The position numbers and the translations under genes were made by a program. From contig NC_018390.1 of NCBI RefSeq assembly GCF_000208865.1, positions 124,001-188,000 of the forward strand: a stretch of 64,000 nt of DNA, written 5' to 3'. The DNA comes from Neospora caninum Liverpool. Taxonomy: Eukaryota; Apicomplexa; Conoidasida; Eucoccidiorida; Sarcocystidae. The notes under the pieces are model-generated. The model had not been told where the DNA came from, made no database searches, and worked only from the letters and a program-made list of their open reading frames with translations. Below, piece after piece: positions 22,843-33,400 of the stretch (within the stretch, counting starts at the first letter, position 1; every line of letters starts with the position of its first letter).

Positions 22843-25800
22843 GGAAGACGTGGCTGGTGACAGATGTGTTTGCTCCAAAGTGTGCTTCTTCAGGGGTCTG
22901 TGGCCTTTCCCACCTCAGTATCACTCTCTCTGTTTGTTTTTCCTCGCTCTCAATCGAGAATCCTTCAGAGAGCTCTCGGCATGCAATTGCGCTTGTCGGG
23001 GTGCGATTCCGTCCCCTTACGAGTATTTTTGGTTCATGGCATTGAAGCGCTCCACAATTCCACTCAAGGCCTCTCGGCTTTTGTTCAGTCGACTTTTGTA
23101 AGCGAGCACGAGAGCCACGTTCTCCTTGTTTCTCTCGGTTAACACTTGCAGATTGTACTCGAGTTTTTCTTTGTTGAGTTGGTAGGCAGCAATCATCTTG
23201 TCCAGATGCTTCTCCAGTTCCTAAGAACAGAAACAAGAGGAAAGGAGCAAAGAACGGCTGAACGTGAGAGCGAAAACGGTCAGGCACCGGCGCAGTGAAC
23301 AAGGTACAGGAGACGAGGGCGACATCCGCTCTCTTCTGGTCTAGCTCCGCTTGCGTGTGTTTGTCTTTCTTCTCCCTGGATTTCCTCACTGCCTGGCGGG
23401 TGTTTCCCTCGTCCCAGCCTTTCTGTTTCTCGTGTGTGTTTTGTGAGGGGTCTTCTCCCTCAGTGGTCAGTCTCTCGTGTTTGGAGAGAAAGGCAAAACC
23501 GGACGCAGACTCTGCTCACTTGAATGATAGCTTCCTGCTTCAGCTTTCTCGCTTGCGAATCCACTTCGTCTCTCTCGCTCTGTTGCTCGAGAGCCTCTGC
23601 GAAGCCTTCGAGACGCTTTTGGCGCGCCTCGATGATTTCGTGCTCCTCCTGCAACCAACAGAAGGCGCTAAGAGCTGGCGCGGCAAATGAATATTTTCAT
23701 TATCACATTATAAGAGACAATATCTTCTTCTAATGTGATAATAACAATACATGGTCTAGCTGTGATCTTTATGTTCCTAATGCCGGCTTTGTCCGGAGGA
23801 TATGGTAACTTCTTTGTGGCGTTCCACGCCAGTGATATGGAAATCGGAAGAAGGCGGGGCTCCCCTGTCTTGTGTGCAAACTGTGTTATCCAAGGCACCA
23901 TGCGACTCGGGTAAGTTTGTTCTTTAATGTGTCGAGAAACACAGCGGCAGGCCGTCTAGCTAACCATGTTTTGTCGCTCTTCGAAGATCACGTCGAGTTC
24001 TTCCTTGTGTCGTTGCTGGAAACCGGACAAAGACCGCAGGAGCGTCCGTCTCAGAATCCATCGCCTCCACATATAGAGAGATACACTCCAGCGTAGATAT
24101 AGATGTGTGCAAATATATCAAAAAAAATCCGTAAGCACGTTTACGCAGTTGCATGCAGGCGTCAACTGATACCGGTGCAAGGAGATTTAGACCGCTTGAC
24201 ATACACGTGACCAGCATGTGCCAAAACAAAGGCGCAAGGGCGAAAGGGAAGCAAAAGGGGAGGAAACATGCAAAAAGTCCCGCTCCGCTTATTAATATAT
24301 GTAGATACTTTATATATCTGTATAGAGAGAGAGATGAAGTGGACTCCACATAAAAGGAGGGAGAGAAGACACATACCATGAGAGCTCCTCTTTCAGCGGC
24401 CATTTTCTCCTCGATGCGTTCGAGAGACTCTAAAGCACGCGTGGCAAACAGAAGAACCTTGTGGGAATTCAAAGTCACCTCCACAAGCTTCCTGGGAATC
24501 GATTTCGCTTTCATTCTTCGAGGGTCTGACTTGTCAGGAATCCCCGCAGTCCGCAGGTTCCTTCTCTCTAGACAGTCTGACACCCATATACATATCGATC
24601 TGTATTTAGACGGACTTGTATTGCCTGAAATAACTGTTCATCGTCTCTAGGATAACAGGTAGATGAATGCAGAGAAAAGGGGAGAGACATGTAATTCTGT
24701 GTCTCTTGTGACGCTCAAGGTTTTGCTTCTTCCCCTGTCCTCCGTCGTCCCTCTTGTAGCTTGCTTTTCTTCTCTTGTTTGGATTCCATTCCTTAGCTCT
24801 CAGATGCTGCGCACGTACGCCTATCTCGACTGCAGATGCATTCATAGCTACACATCTAAATATATATGCATATAAAAATATATATATATATATATGCGTA
24901 TGTATGTGTATGAATTGCTTTCTTTGTAGATGGGCTATACGCCCACCCTATAAACGAATTATGGTGCCAGAATTGCTTGTGCCTCCGTTGCTTCGGACCT
25001 CGATATTTATCCCGTAGCTGTCGGTACTGCTCTCGCATTAACTCGAGGAGCCGCATGACTTCATCTCTCAGCTCGGCCAAAGCTAAAAACAGAACAACCG
25101 CAGAGACTTCCCTACCGAGCATGCACGTGCCACACCGGGCAATGGCCCGCGAGATGGCGAGACAAAAATAAGGAACCGAGAAGATGTAAAAAAGAGGTAC
25201 ACGCCAACCAAACGGGAGAGAAGTCGCCGATCGAACCAGGTGAGAGAGTGAAAAAGCATACGTGCAGAAAAAGAGATATATCTGTGGGGAAAATCCGTCT
25301 ATTCGTCGACAAAGCAGTCTATACATTCCCGCCTCTCAATATATATACATATATGAAGGCCTACGTATATATATGTATATAGCGGCACGTGGTAGGACGG
25401 TTTTAAATGCGAAACTACCAGGAGAAAGACGTACTGCCAACAAAAGCGGCTTCTCGTAGAGTCGCTTCTTCGTCTAGGCACTTTTCTGCTCTTTCTTTCA
25501 CGCTTTCAATGTCTTGGCATTTTGCCTGATTTCGTCAAAACCAGAAAAAACGCGGCTTCAATCCTTCCGTTATCCCCTTCCCTTTCACCAGATATCTTTG
25601 TCGGCTACTGAGTTAGCTCCACTCCTTCCTTGTTCTCGTTTTTCTGTGAGTTTTGTCTCCAGGTTCTTCGGGAACACTCCACAGCAAACGCGTTCACACC
25701 TGTTTGTCTCCACGTCTCTCTCTTTCGCTCTTTCCTGTCACTCAGTGTTTCTCCTCTTTCTTGATCTCCCTCAAGGCTCTGTCTCGCGCGTTCCTGTCCA

Positions 25801-27535
25801 CGCTGCTGTCTGATGCTTTTCCAACGTATACCGGTGGTTTGTCACCTCAGCGTACCAAGGACATACCAGTAACGATGAAAAACTTTCTGATTCACACCAC
25901 AACTACGAAGAGCTGCACGACATTCACACTTATTTACACTGGAAAAGTGGCTACGCTATCGTCTCCTACAGAAAACCCGTGCAGCAAAGGTAAGCAGAAT
26001 TTGTAACTCCGTTTGCTCCCCACAAAGGCCCTCCGCCTGAAGTTGGCATGACTGTCGCTGTCGTCTCTTTTTTTTCTTATCCCCGTTCCGGTCTGAAGTC
26101 GTCGGTGGTGTCCTCACGCTCTTACCTGCGCTTCTTCAAAGGCTTCAGCGAGCTCGAGAGGACACGGAATGCTCAACAAGTTGTCTCTCAGAGCACCTAG
26201 GCAATTAACAGAATTCGGTGGAGACGAGGAAGAAGAACACCGGAGAGACGTCTGCAAGGCCTCTCGCCGAGCGGCGACTTCTGCCGTTGCGGCTCGAAGG
26301 TTTTGTTTCCTCTCTGCGAGAAAAAACGAATGGGAAGCAAGCAAAGAAAAAAGGCGAAACGCAGCGTGGCAGCGGGCAATGAACAGTTCTTTGCTTCAGC
26401 GTGTTTTAACGTGCTCAAGTCTGTTCTCCCCCCGAAAACTCTCCGTTCTCTCCTCTTAGTATCTCTCTTCTTTCTCTTCTCCATTCTTCTTTCTCCTTTG
26501 CCTACCTGCAGCTGTTTCCTCGCGCTGCCTCGCCGCTTTGTCTCGCTCTACCGCCAAGTTCTCCGTCAACTTTTTGATTTTTTCCCAGCCCTCTTCCTTC
26601 AGCGCCTCCAAGCTCCTCAACTCTGCCTCGACGAAGTTCTGCGCAGCGGCTAGTGGCCGCACGGCCTGCTGCGCCGGCGCGCTCTGAGCCTCTGGCGCCG
26701 CAGGCCGGTCGTCGCTCTCTTCCTCTACGAAGAGAAAAGAACCCGGAGAAGATCGAAGGGAAAACGATCTCAGAGACAGCGGGGAACCAGCAGCGTGAAA
26801 AGTGCGCGAAAGACAAGCACAGAACAGAAGGAAAAGAGGGAGGGGCCAAGGAAGCTGAGAAGGCAACGGAGAAGGAAACGAAGAAGAGAGGAGAGAGAAG
26901 AAAGATGACCTCTCTATGTGTGCCGGGATTGTCGTGCAGAAGGCCTTGGAAGAAAGAGGGTTTTCTGTTCTCTCGATTTCCCTCCTTTTCTTCTGAGCCG
27001 TGCCGCTGCGCCCGCTGGTCCCGCCGTCATTCGCAACTGGTGTGTCTCTCTCCGCTTATCTCTGGTTCATCGGTGGCAAGGCTGTGATTGTGAGGGAAGA
27101 CGAAATGCGTCAGCAACGATGGTACCCGAAAGAGACTCTGCATCTCCACTTCTACGCATCGCTTTCCCCATGGGATGTTCCCGCGGGGACTACAGGCGCG
27201 CACATCACGTGTCCAACTCGCGTTCGTCTCGCTTTCAGCCGCCGCTCGCTTCGCATTCCTCCCTACGATCTTCGTATTCTGCATCTGCCTTTTCCCCTTA
27301 AATCTTCTTACTCACTTTGTTTCAGTGCCTGCGCGAGTCGCCTTTCCGCTCGTGCTCGTCGAAAGGCAATGCGCACTTCGGGGTTGGGGCTGTCCAAGCC
27401 TGAGACGGCATTGTCTTTGTTCTTGGAAGACCCCAGGCCTCCCCCTACTCCTTGACTCGTGCCCGAGGAAGAAGAAGAGGAGGAAGAAGAGACGCCTCCG
27501 TGAGGCGTGAGCTCTGGAACTGAAGAAGACGCCAT
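20016..27535 (-). CDS. DRC1: Dynein regulatory complex subunit 1 (DRC1/CCDC164), 14 exons
   Basis: Exons in transcript order: 27535-27316, 26724-26506, 26196-26126, 25525-25435, 25082-24999, 24429-24377, 24015-23965, 23648-23520, 23220-23021, 22499-22364, 22094-21901, 21252-21072, 20711-20588, 20185-20016. Every junction keeps phase; the product is 640 residues (human DRC1 is about 740). It is mostly coiled coil. Recognisable DRC1 blocks are NPEVRIAFRRARAERR near the N-terminus, YQLNKEKLEYNLQVL, REVWQANEQEARNLI then CIHEQQL, AKVKKVLELLTDACHFL, and near the end VDADDVLRLLEDFM. DRC1 is a base-plate subunit of the nexin-dynein regulatory complex on axonemal doublets. In coccidia only microgametes carry flagella, so expression should be confined to sexual stages. 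The join 27316/26724 is the least anchored; a missed small exon there is possible. Confidence 0.93.
21551..21588. repeat. (TA)n microsatellite in a DRC1 intron
   Basis: An uninterrupted TA run of about 36 bases lies between the exons ending at 21252 and 21901. Confidence 0.95.
22632..22842. repeat. Clustered (TA)n microsatellites in a DRC1 intron
   Basis: Three TA tracts sit in the intron 22500-23020. The longest uninterrupted run, about 45 bases, is at 22796-22840. Confidence 0.93.
23699..23742. repeat. Perfect 12-bp inverted repeat at the edge of the mitochondrial insert
   Basis: ATTATCACATTA (23699-23710) is answered by its reverse complement TAATGTGATAAT (23731-23742), 20 bases apart. 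The right arm is the start of the recognisable cox1 frame, so the left arm may be a short inverted copy of the same mitochondrial sequence. Confidence 0.8.
23720..23818 (+). pseudogene. cox1: NUMT: fragment of mitochondrial cox1 in a DRC1 intron
   Basis: In the intron 23649-23964 and antisense to DRC1, a 33-codon stretch reads NVIITIHGLAVIFMF, LMPALSGG, YGNFFV. This matches the cytochrome oxidase subunit I helix with its conserved HG, MP and GG(F/Y)GN residues. Base composition shifts to AT-rich and codon use differs from the nuclear genes around it. The frame ends abruptly at both sides and has no start. Sequence from 23819 to about 23900 also looks foreign but I cannot assign it; coccidian mitochondrial DNA is made of permuted blocks, so a junction to another block is plausible. 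Nuclear mitochondrial fragments are known to be abundant in this clade. Confidence 0.7.
24870..24905. repeat. Short TA microsatellite in a DRC1 intron
   Basis: A TA-rich run of about 30 bases lies in the intron between exons 25082-24999 and 24429-24377. Confidence 0.8.
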
Positions 27536-30477
27536 CGAGGCAAGAGCGAGGAGGGGAAGGAGAAATGAAGAAAATCCAATGAAAATGAGTAGAGGTTTGA
27601 AAGGAGGACGAGGGAGGGGTTCACGGAGAAGAAGCCGCAACCGAACCTTAACCTCTAAACGCACAAAGTGTTTTTCCGCCCACCCAGGGTAAACGAGAGA
27701 CAGAGGAAAGCATTCTCGTCTGAGTTGTGTGTGAAGGAAGCCTCACCCCTCAGTCTGGGCACAGAGAGACGTGCTACACCTGTTTCTCCTTCCTCTATTG
27801 TACAGCGGTTCGTTGATTCGACGGAAGAGAGACATATCTTAACTGCCTCTCCGCGCTCCTCAGACGTGGACATAGACCACATGCTCTCGGCAGGAGTCGG
27901 AGAGAGGAGGCGACATGGACGTTTTTGCAGAATTTGGGAACATAACGCCGATCGTCTTGTCGCTTCCAGCTCCCTCGCACTCAAGCGCGTTGAGCTTTGC
28001 CTAAGTTCACGGGTCCGGAACCGCGTGAGATCCTCTTTCGTTTTCGCTTCGTGATTTCTTTCTCTTCCGCAGTAAGTCTCGCTTTCTCTGTGGCACTGGT
28101 GACTCTCTGTTCTCTCGCAGCCTCTGGTTCTTGCTATGCTCTGACTTTCTCTTGTAAGCGTGCATACTTGATAAAAGTATGTCTTTGCGTTTTCTGATCG
28201 ACTGCAACGGGAGCAGAGAGAGGACAGTGGCTGGAAAAAACTGTTTTTTCAGCAACGGCGAGGGGTACCATTCCGTCCCCGCTCCTGAGTGTAATGCCAC
28301 TGGTGGCTCTTCGCTGTCTTCTGCTCTTGCCTGTCTTCTCTTGGCAGGAAGCAGCCTTTCCAACGAACGAAGCTTTCTCACAGGGCTCATGCAGGCGGAG
28401 CTGTCTCGCCGCGTTCTGCGGCTGCTCTTTCTCGGCTCGAAGAAACGCCGTCCCTTCCGCCGCCGCCGCCTATCCCCTGTAGGACCACACCTCTGACTCT
28501 CGAGTCGCCTCTCCCTTTTTCGCGCCAGAAATCTCGAGGCCTCTGCCGCTCTTTCGTGCTGTCTCATGTCTCCACTCGCGTTAGAAGCTCGTTGGAGCTT
28601 CTCGGGGGTGGCTTTCAGCTTTCCCTGTGGGGCATGCACTTCTGCGGTTCGTCACACATTTCTCGACTCCGTGATCTCTGCGTGCGCCATGGTCGCCAGA
28701 GACGCGGAAATGCCAAAGAACCAAAGAGAGGAACGAACTGCGAGGCGGGAGATAGCGGGAAGCACTGCGTAGACGGTAGTCAGCGAACAGACAGATCCGG
28801 AGAGCCCGTGACACACGACACCGATGTGGTGTACAGTCAGGTGTACATACACCTGACCTTGGGGCCCCTCTCCCCGTTCTTTGGGTGTCTTGTCGGCGCC
28901 GATCGCTTTTCATCCTTTTCCCCAGGTGGGCAAAAACAAAAGGCGTGCTCACTGCTGCCGCTTTCCGTCTCTTTTTTGACTCTGTCAGATGAGGGAGCGA
29001 CTCTTCGCGCGCCGGCCTCGGGTGTGCCTCTCTGTGTCACGGCTCTCGCCTCCTTTTCGCCTTTTCTTCCATATAAAATGGCGTCAACTTTCTGCCTTTT
29101 CTGCACAAGTGACGAGGCATCTTCTTCTGTCGAGTGTGTGCACAAACATACTTTCTTCCGTTTTTTCGCCCGCGGCTCTTCGTCGGGCACTCTCGCGCCC
29201 GCTGTCTCGGCTCGTTCGAGGTGCACTAGGGAATAAAGGGCGAGTGACTGAAGACGCGTTTTTTCGCAAAAGAAGAAACGAAGACAGTTTGTCTCTCCTT
29301 GCTTTTTTTCTTTGTGAATGCTTCTTAACGCGAACTCGAAAGAAGCTATCCTCACAGACGATTTGCGCCGTCTACACATGGCAAGCCGCGCTGGCGCGCT
29401 GGCATGTGTGTCTCTACACCTAGCTCTTCTATCGTCTGGCTTTTTCGGTCTGCCGCGAACATCAAACAGTCTGCGGAACAAACGCCTCTTTCTGAACCCT
29501 TTCACGAAAAAGGACGAACACACTCCAACCTTTCTTCTCTTCCCTTCCCCCTTTTTTTCCTCCGAGTGGATTCGCGTCCACGAGCAGTGACCACAGGCGA
29601 GAGAGCGTGGCCGCGACAGCTCGCGAGCGAAGAAGACAGAGAGCGGAAGAGAGCGCGCGAGACGCAGAGAGAAAGGGAGAGACACAGACAGAGGGCAAGA
29701 CAGGGAGAAGAGGAAGAGTGAGAAAAGAGAAAGGGACGGAGAATAGGAAGAGTGAAAAAGGAGAAATAGTGGAAGAGGAGATATGGATAAGACGATTCTG
29801 GCAGGAAGGAACGGTAAACTTTTGCCCTGTTTGTCGAAATCAAGCGGAAGAAAAGGGAGCGGACCAGAGGAGACTGTGTGTCGCTGCTTGTTCCGAACCG
29901 CACACATCGCTTGTTAGACGAAGACTTCCTCAAGTTTCTCTTCCCATGCTGGTGAGAGGAAAGTCTGGTGCAATGCTCTTTTTCGGTTTCGGAGAGGGAC
30001 ACATTTCTCCGCACTGCCGTCGGTCACACAGCGATGTAGCGGTCCGTGTGTACGAGACCCCTGTTTACCAGGTTCAGTCCGATTCTGGTCGTGCTGTCTT
30101 CCTCTTCTTTCCGTCTCCCTTCCTCGAAGGCACTACATGCGTTTTGTCTCTGCGATGCATATCTCAAAGTCTTTGCTTTTTTCTGCTTTCTTTCCTCTTG
30201 GGTCTTTCGAACTTCGCGTGAGCGTGTGTGCTGTTGCTGGAGACAGTCAAGACGCCCCTGCCTCCACTCATATAGCAAGGGAGAGAGTTTCCTTTAGGCC
30301 GTTCTAACTGCGCCTCTTTCCGCAGTCTCTCTCCTTTTTGTGTATTCTCTCCTTGCTCCCTGCCTCTGACGTACAAGGCGATTTTGTCGTGTGGCCTTCT
30401 CTCCCGTGCTTGTCTTCTTTCTTTCTCCTCGCCTTTTTCGTTTCTTCCTCTTTGGCGGGTTTTCCTCTCTCCCCGAG
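27536..30477. promoter_or_regulatory. Shared 5' region of the divergent DRC1 and FH2-like genes
   Basis: 2.9 kb separate the two start codons, which point away from each other. The interval must hold both 5' leaders and promoters. It contains purine-rich stretches (about 29.6-29.8 kb) and pyrimidine-rich stretches, plus one 20-bp inverted repeat at 28837. Long open frames on both strands lack family matches. No TATA-like element is claimed. Confidence 0.45.
28837..28856. repeat. Short inverted repeat TCAGGTGTA-CA-TACACCTGA
   Basis: Nine-base arms flank a CA centre. The core GTGTACATACAC recurs in and near the next gene (32646, 43157, partly 39048 and 43181). Confidence 0.85.
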
Positions 30478-33400
30478 ATGGGGCGCTTCGCCAACGATGG
30501 CTTCTCTTCAGAGAGAAGACATCCAGAGGAGCCCGCGGCGCCTCCCGCGTCGCCTTCCCACATTGCAGACACACAGAATCCCCCAACTCCCCTCCCTTCC
30601 TCCTCTCCTTTCTCTTCTTCCTCCCCGTCTTCCTCGCCATCTTTTCCCTCCTCGTCTTCCTCGCCATCTTTTCCCCCCTCTTCTTCCTCCGCGTCTTCCT
30701 CTTCAAAAAATTCCTCGTTTCCGCTCGCAGCATTTTTGAATGGCGTCTCGAAGGAGAGAGAATCTTCACGAGAAGGCAAGGAGACAGAAGAAACTGGGAA
30801 CGAGGGCGACACTACGCGGAGCCCCGGAGCGCAGCGGGACACGGAAGATGTGAGGGAGTTGGTGTGTACATGCAGGCCCGAGAGGAAGGGCTGTTCGAGC
30901 GGAAAGGCGATTCAGGAGAGAGAGAAGGCGCTCTCGCCCGTCGCTGCTGCACGCAGATGCAGACCTTCTGCCTTCTCTTGGGAAGAAAACGATAACCGAG
31001 TTAACGGCGAAGGCGATTCTCAAGGCGGCACGAGCTGTCTGTGTTCTTTGAGGGACTTGAAGTGCAGAGGCTGCACACTGGAGAAACGAAGAGTTGCGGA
31101 AGACCGAGAATCCAAAGAACGCATGCACCAGGGAGGGGCGACGGAGAACGAGGAGATCGCGGAACAGAGAGAGACCGCGGCGGGAGAAGGCGAAGAACAG
31201 ACCAGAAGTCCAGAGAGCAAAGACAAGGCACTGGAGAGACGAGCGGAAAAGAAGAGAGCCAAGGAGACACCACACACAGAGCGAACGCCTTTTCATAGAA
31301 AAAGAGACATACATGCACACACAGCCCGGAGCACCCTTGTCTCCGGAAACAGCCCAACTCCTCTGGTCTTCTCTTCCTCTAGTTGTTCCTCTTCTTACTG
31401 TTTCTCTTCTCACTGCTCCTCTTCCTCCACTTCTTCCTCTTCTGTCTCTTTCGCTTCTGCCTCTTCTGTCCAGTTCGCGGCGGTCGAAATGCCGCCACCG
31501 TACCACCTACCGCTTCTGTTTGTCTCCTGGGCGGCCTTCTGGGCCTGGCGGCCTCCAGGGCCTGCGATTGTGACTGTCGCGTGCCTCCTGCTCACGCGTC
31601 TCCATCTCGTTTGGCTTCTCTCTCGCTGTCTTCAAAGGTTAGCTTTCTTCACGTGCCTCGCTTCTGTGCATGCATCGTTCTCTCTGTGTGCTTCTACATA
31701 TACTTAGATATATATATATATATATATGAATATATATGTATGTATGTATATATATGTATACACCTGTGTAGCTGGGCATGTATACTTAGATAAAGTCGGT
31801 ATACCTCTATGTGCAAGTAGGCTTAGATATTCTAGCTATCTCTCTGTGCACATACATGCATAGGAGATATGTGAACGTATTCGTATATCTATGTATTGAG
31901 ACATGGATATCATAGACATCCAAATCCATGTGTATGTCTCAGTACCGTAATACATGAAAATGAATATGTACATCGAGGTGGAGACCCGTCGTAGGCGGGT
32001 ACAGACTAAGCAACCAGCGAGAGACAGATGGTATGAGAGATAAAACCACTCACGCGTGCCCGCTCCTCCTCATTTGTCTGAGACAGAAGTCAGATAAGAA
32101 AGAAGGCGCGATGTGAAGACTCTTTCGGTTTGTTTGGCGTTCTGGCTGTTTTCTGTGTGCTCAGTTGCTACTTCTCTCTTTTTCCAGTCAAAGTTCCTCG
32201 TCGGCAGTTCACTGCTGTCCCCTCGTTCCGGCCTCCTCCCTCATCGTTTCTCCCCGAGAAAAGACCCGGACCCGCAGCAGAGCGAGAGAACTCCCCCCTC
32301 GGTCGGCGTCCTCCGCACTCCGAAGACTCTCCTTCGGTGTCCGCTTCTTCCGCCTCTTCTTTTCCGTCTTCTTCGCAGGATCCGGCGCCGCTTCGCTTCG
32401 GCGTCTCTCTGCTCCTGTCTGTCGTTCTTCTCCTCACTTTCTTTCTGTGCAGCACGCTCCACCGTCTTCCAGGTTTTGGGGAGCATCCCTTTCTTCCCCT
32501 TCCTCTCACCGAAGGTCCTCTCCAGTCTCTCGGCTCTGCGCTTCAGTTCCTGAAAGCGCACCTCGAACAGCCTCCTTTTTCCTCGCCGTTGTCGTTTTCC
32601 TCGCCGCCCTCATCGCTCTCGGCAGGTGCCGGGGTGTCTGAGGCAGTGTACGTACACCTCACGGGAGGGGCTCGCCTTCTGGCCCAGTTTGTTGGGCCGG
32701 CCCTCTTTTCCAGTTTCAACACTTGGATTTGGAGGCCGCTCGAAACGGCTCTCGTTCCGTTTGTTCACTTTCTCGACTCTGTCTTTGGTCTTTTCGCGTC
32801 TTCGCTTCCGGATTTGTCCGTTTCGACTTCTTTCCTGTCGCTCTTTCGTCCTTCGCAGCCGCCACCTGCTGCGGTGCCTTTCTCCTCTTCTCTTTCTTCG
32901 GTTGCTTCGGCTCCTGGAGTTTTATTCCCCTCGGCCTTCCTCCCTCTCGAGTCGCTTCTGTCGACGGTCACCGCCCGCCTTGCCTCGTGGGTCTCCGTTT
33001 TTCCTTCGATCATATCCTCTCTCTCGCCTCAAACCCCCGCAAATTCTGACTTCTCGTCACCGCCGGCTGGCCCGTCGCCCTTCCTCGCGTTTCCCTTCGT
33101 CTCTCCGCCTCGCCCTAGCTTCCTCAACGAGGCGCCTTTCACAGGCGACTCCTCCGATTTCGCGCCTTCGCCGCTCCAGACGCTCTGTCTCCTCTTTGTT
33201 CTCTGGATTCGACAAGTGTACGTTTTGACTGCCTCTCTCTGCTCCGCCCTTTTCGCGGAAGGCCTCCCGGCTCTCGCCGATTCTCTGGCCGCCCTGCTGT
33301 CGTTTCTCTCGTCTTCTCTCGCCTTCGCTGCTCCGTCGCCTCTGATTTTCTCCACGCTTTCGCGCTTCGCCCACGACGCCCTTGCCGCCTTCGCCGTCCA

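Noticed and set aside
28837..29907. 356-codon minus open frame between DRC1 and the FH2-like gene
   Set aside because: Composition follows the pyrimidine/purine bias of the leader; no domain and no splice partner.
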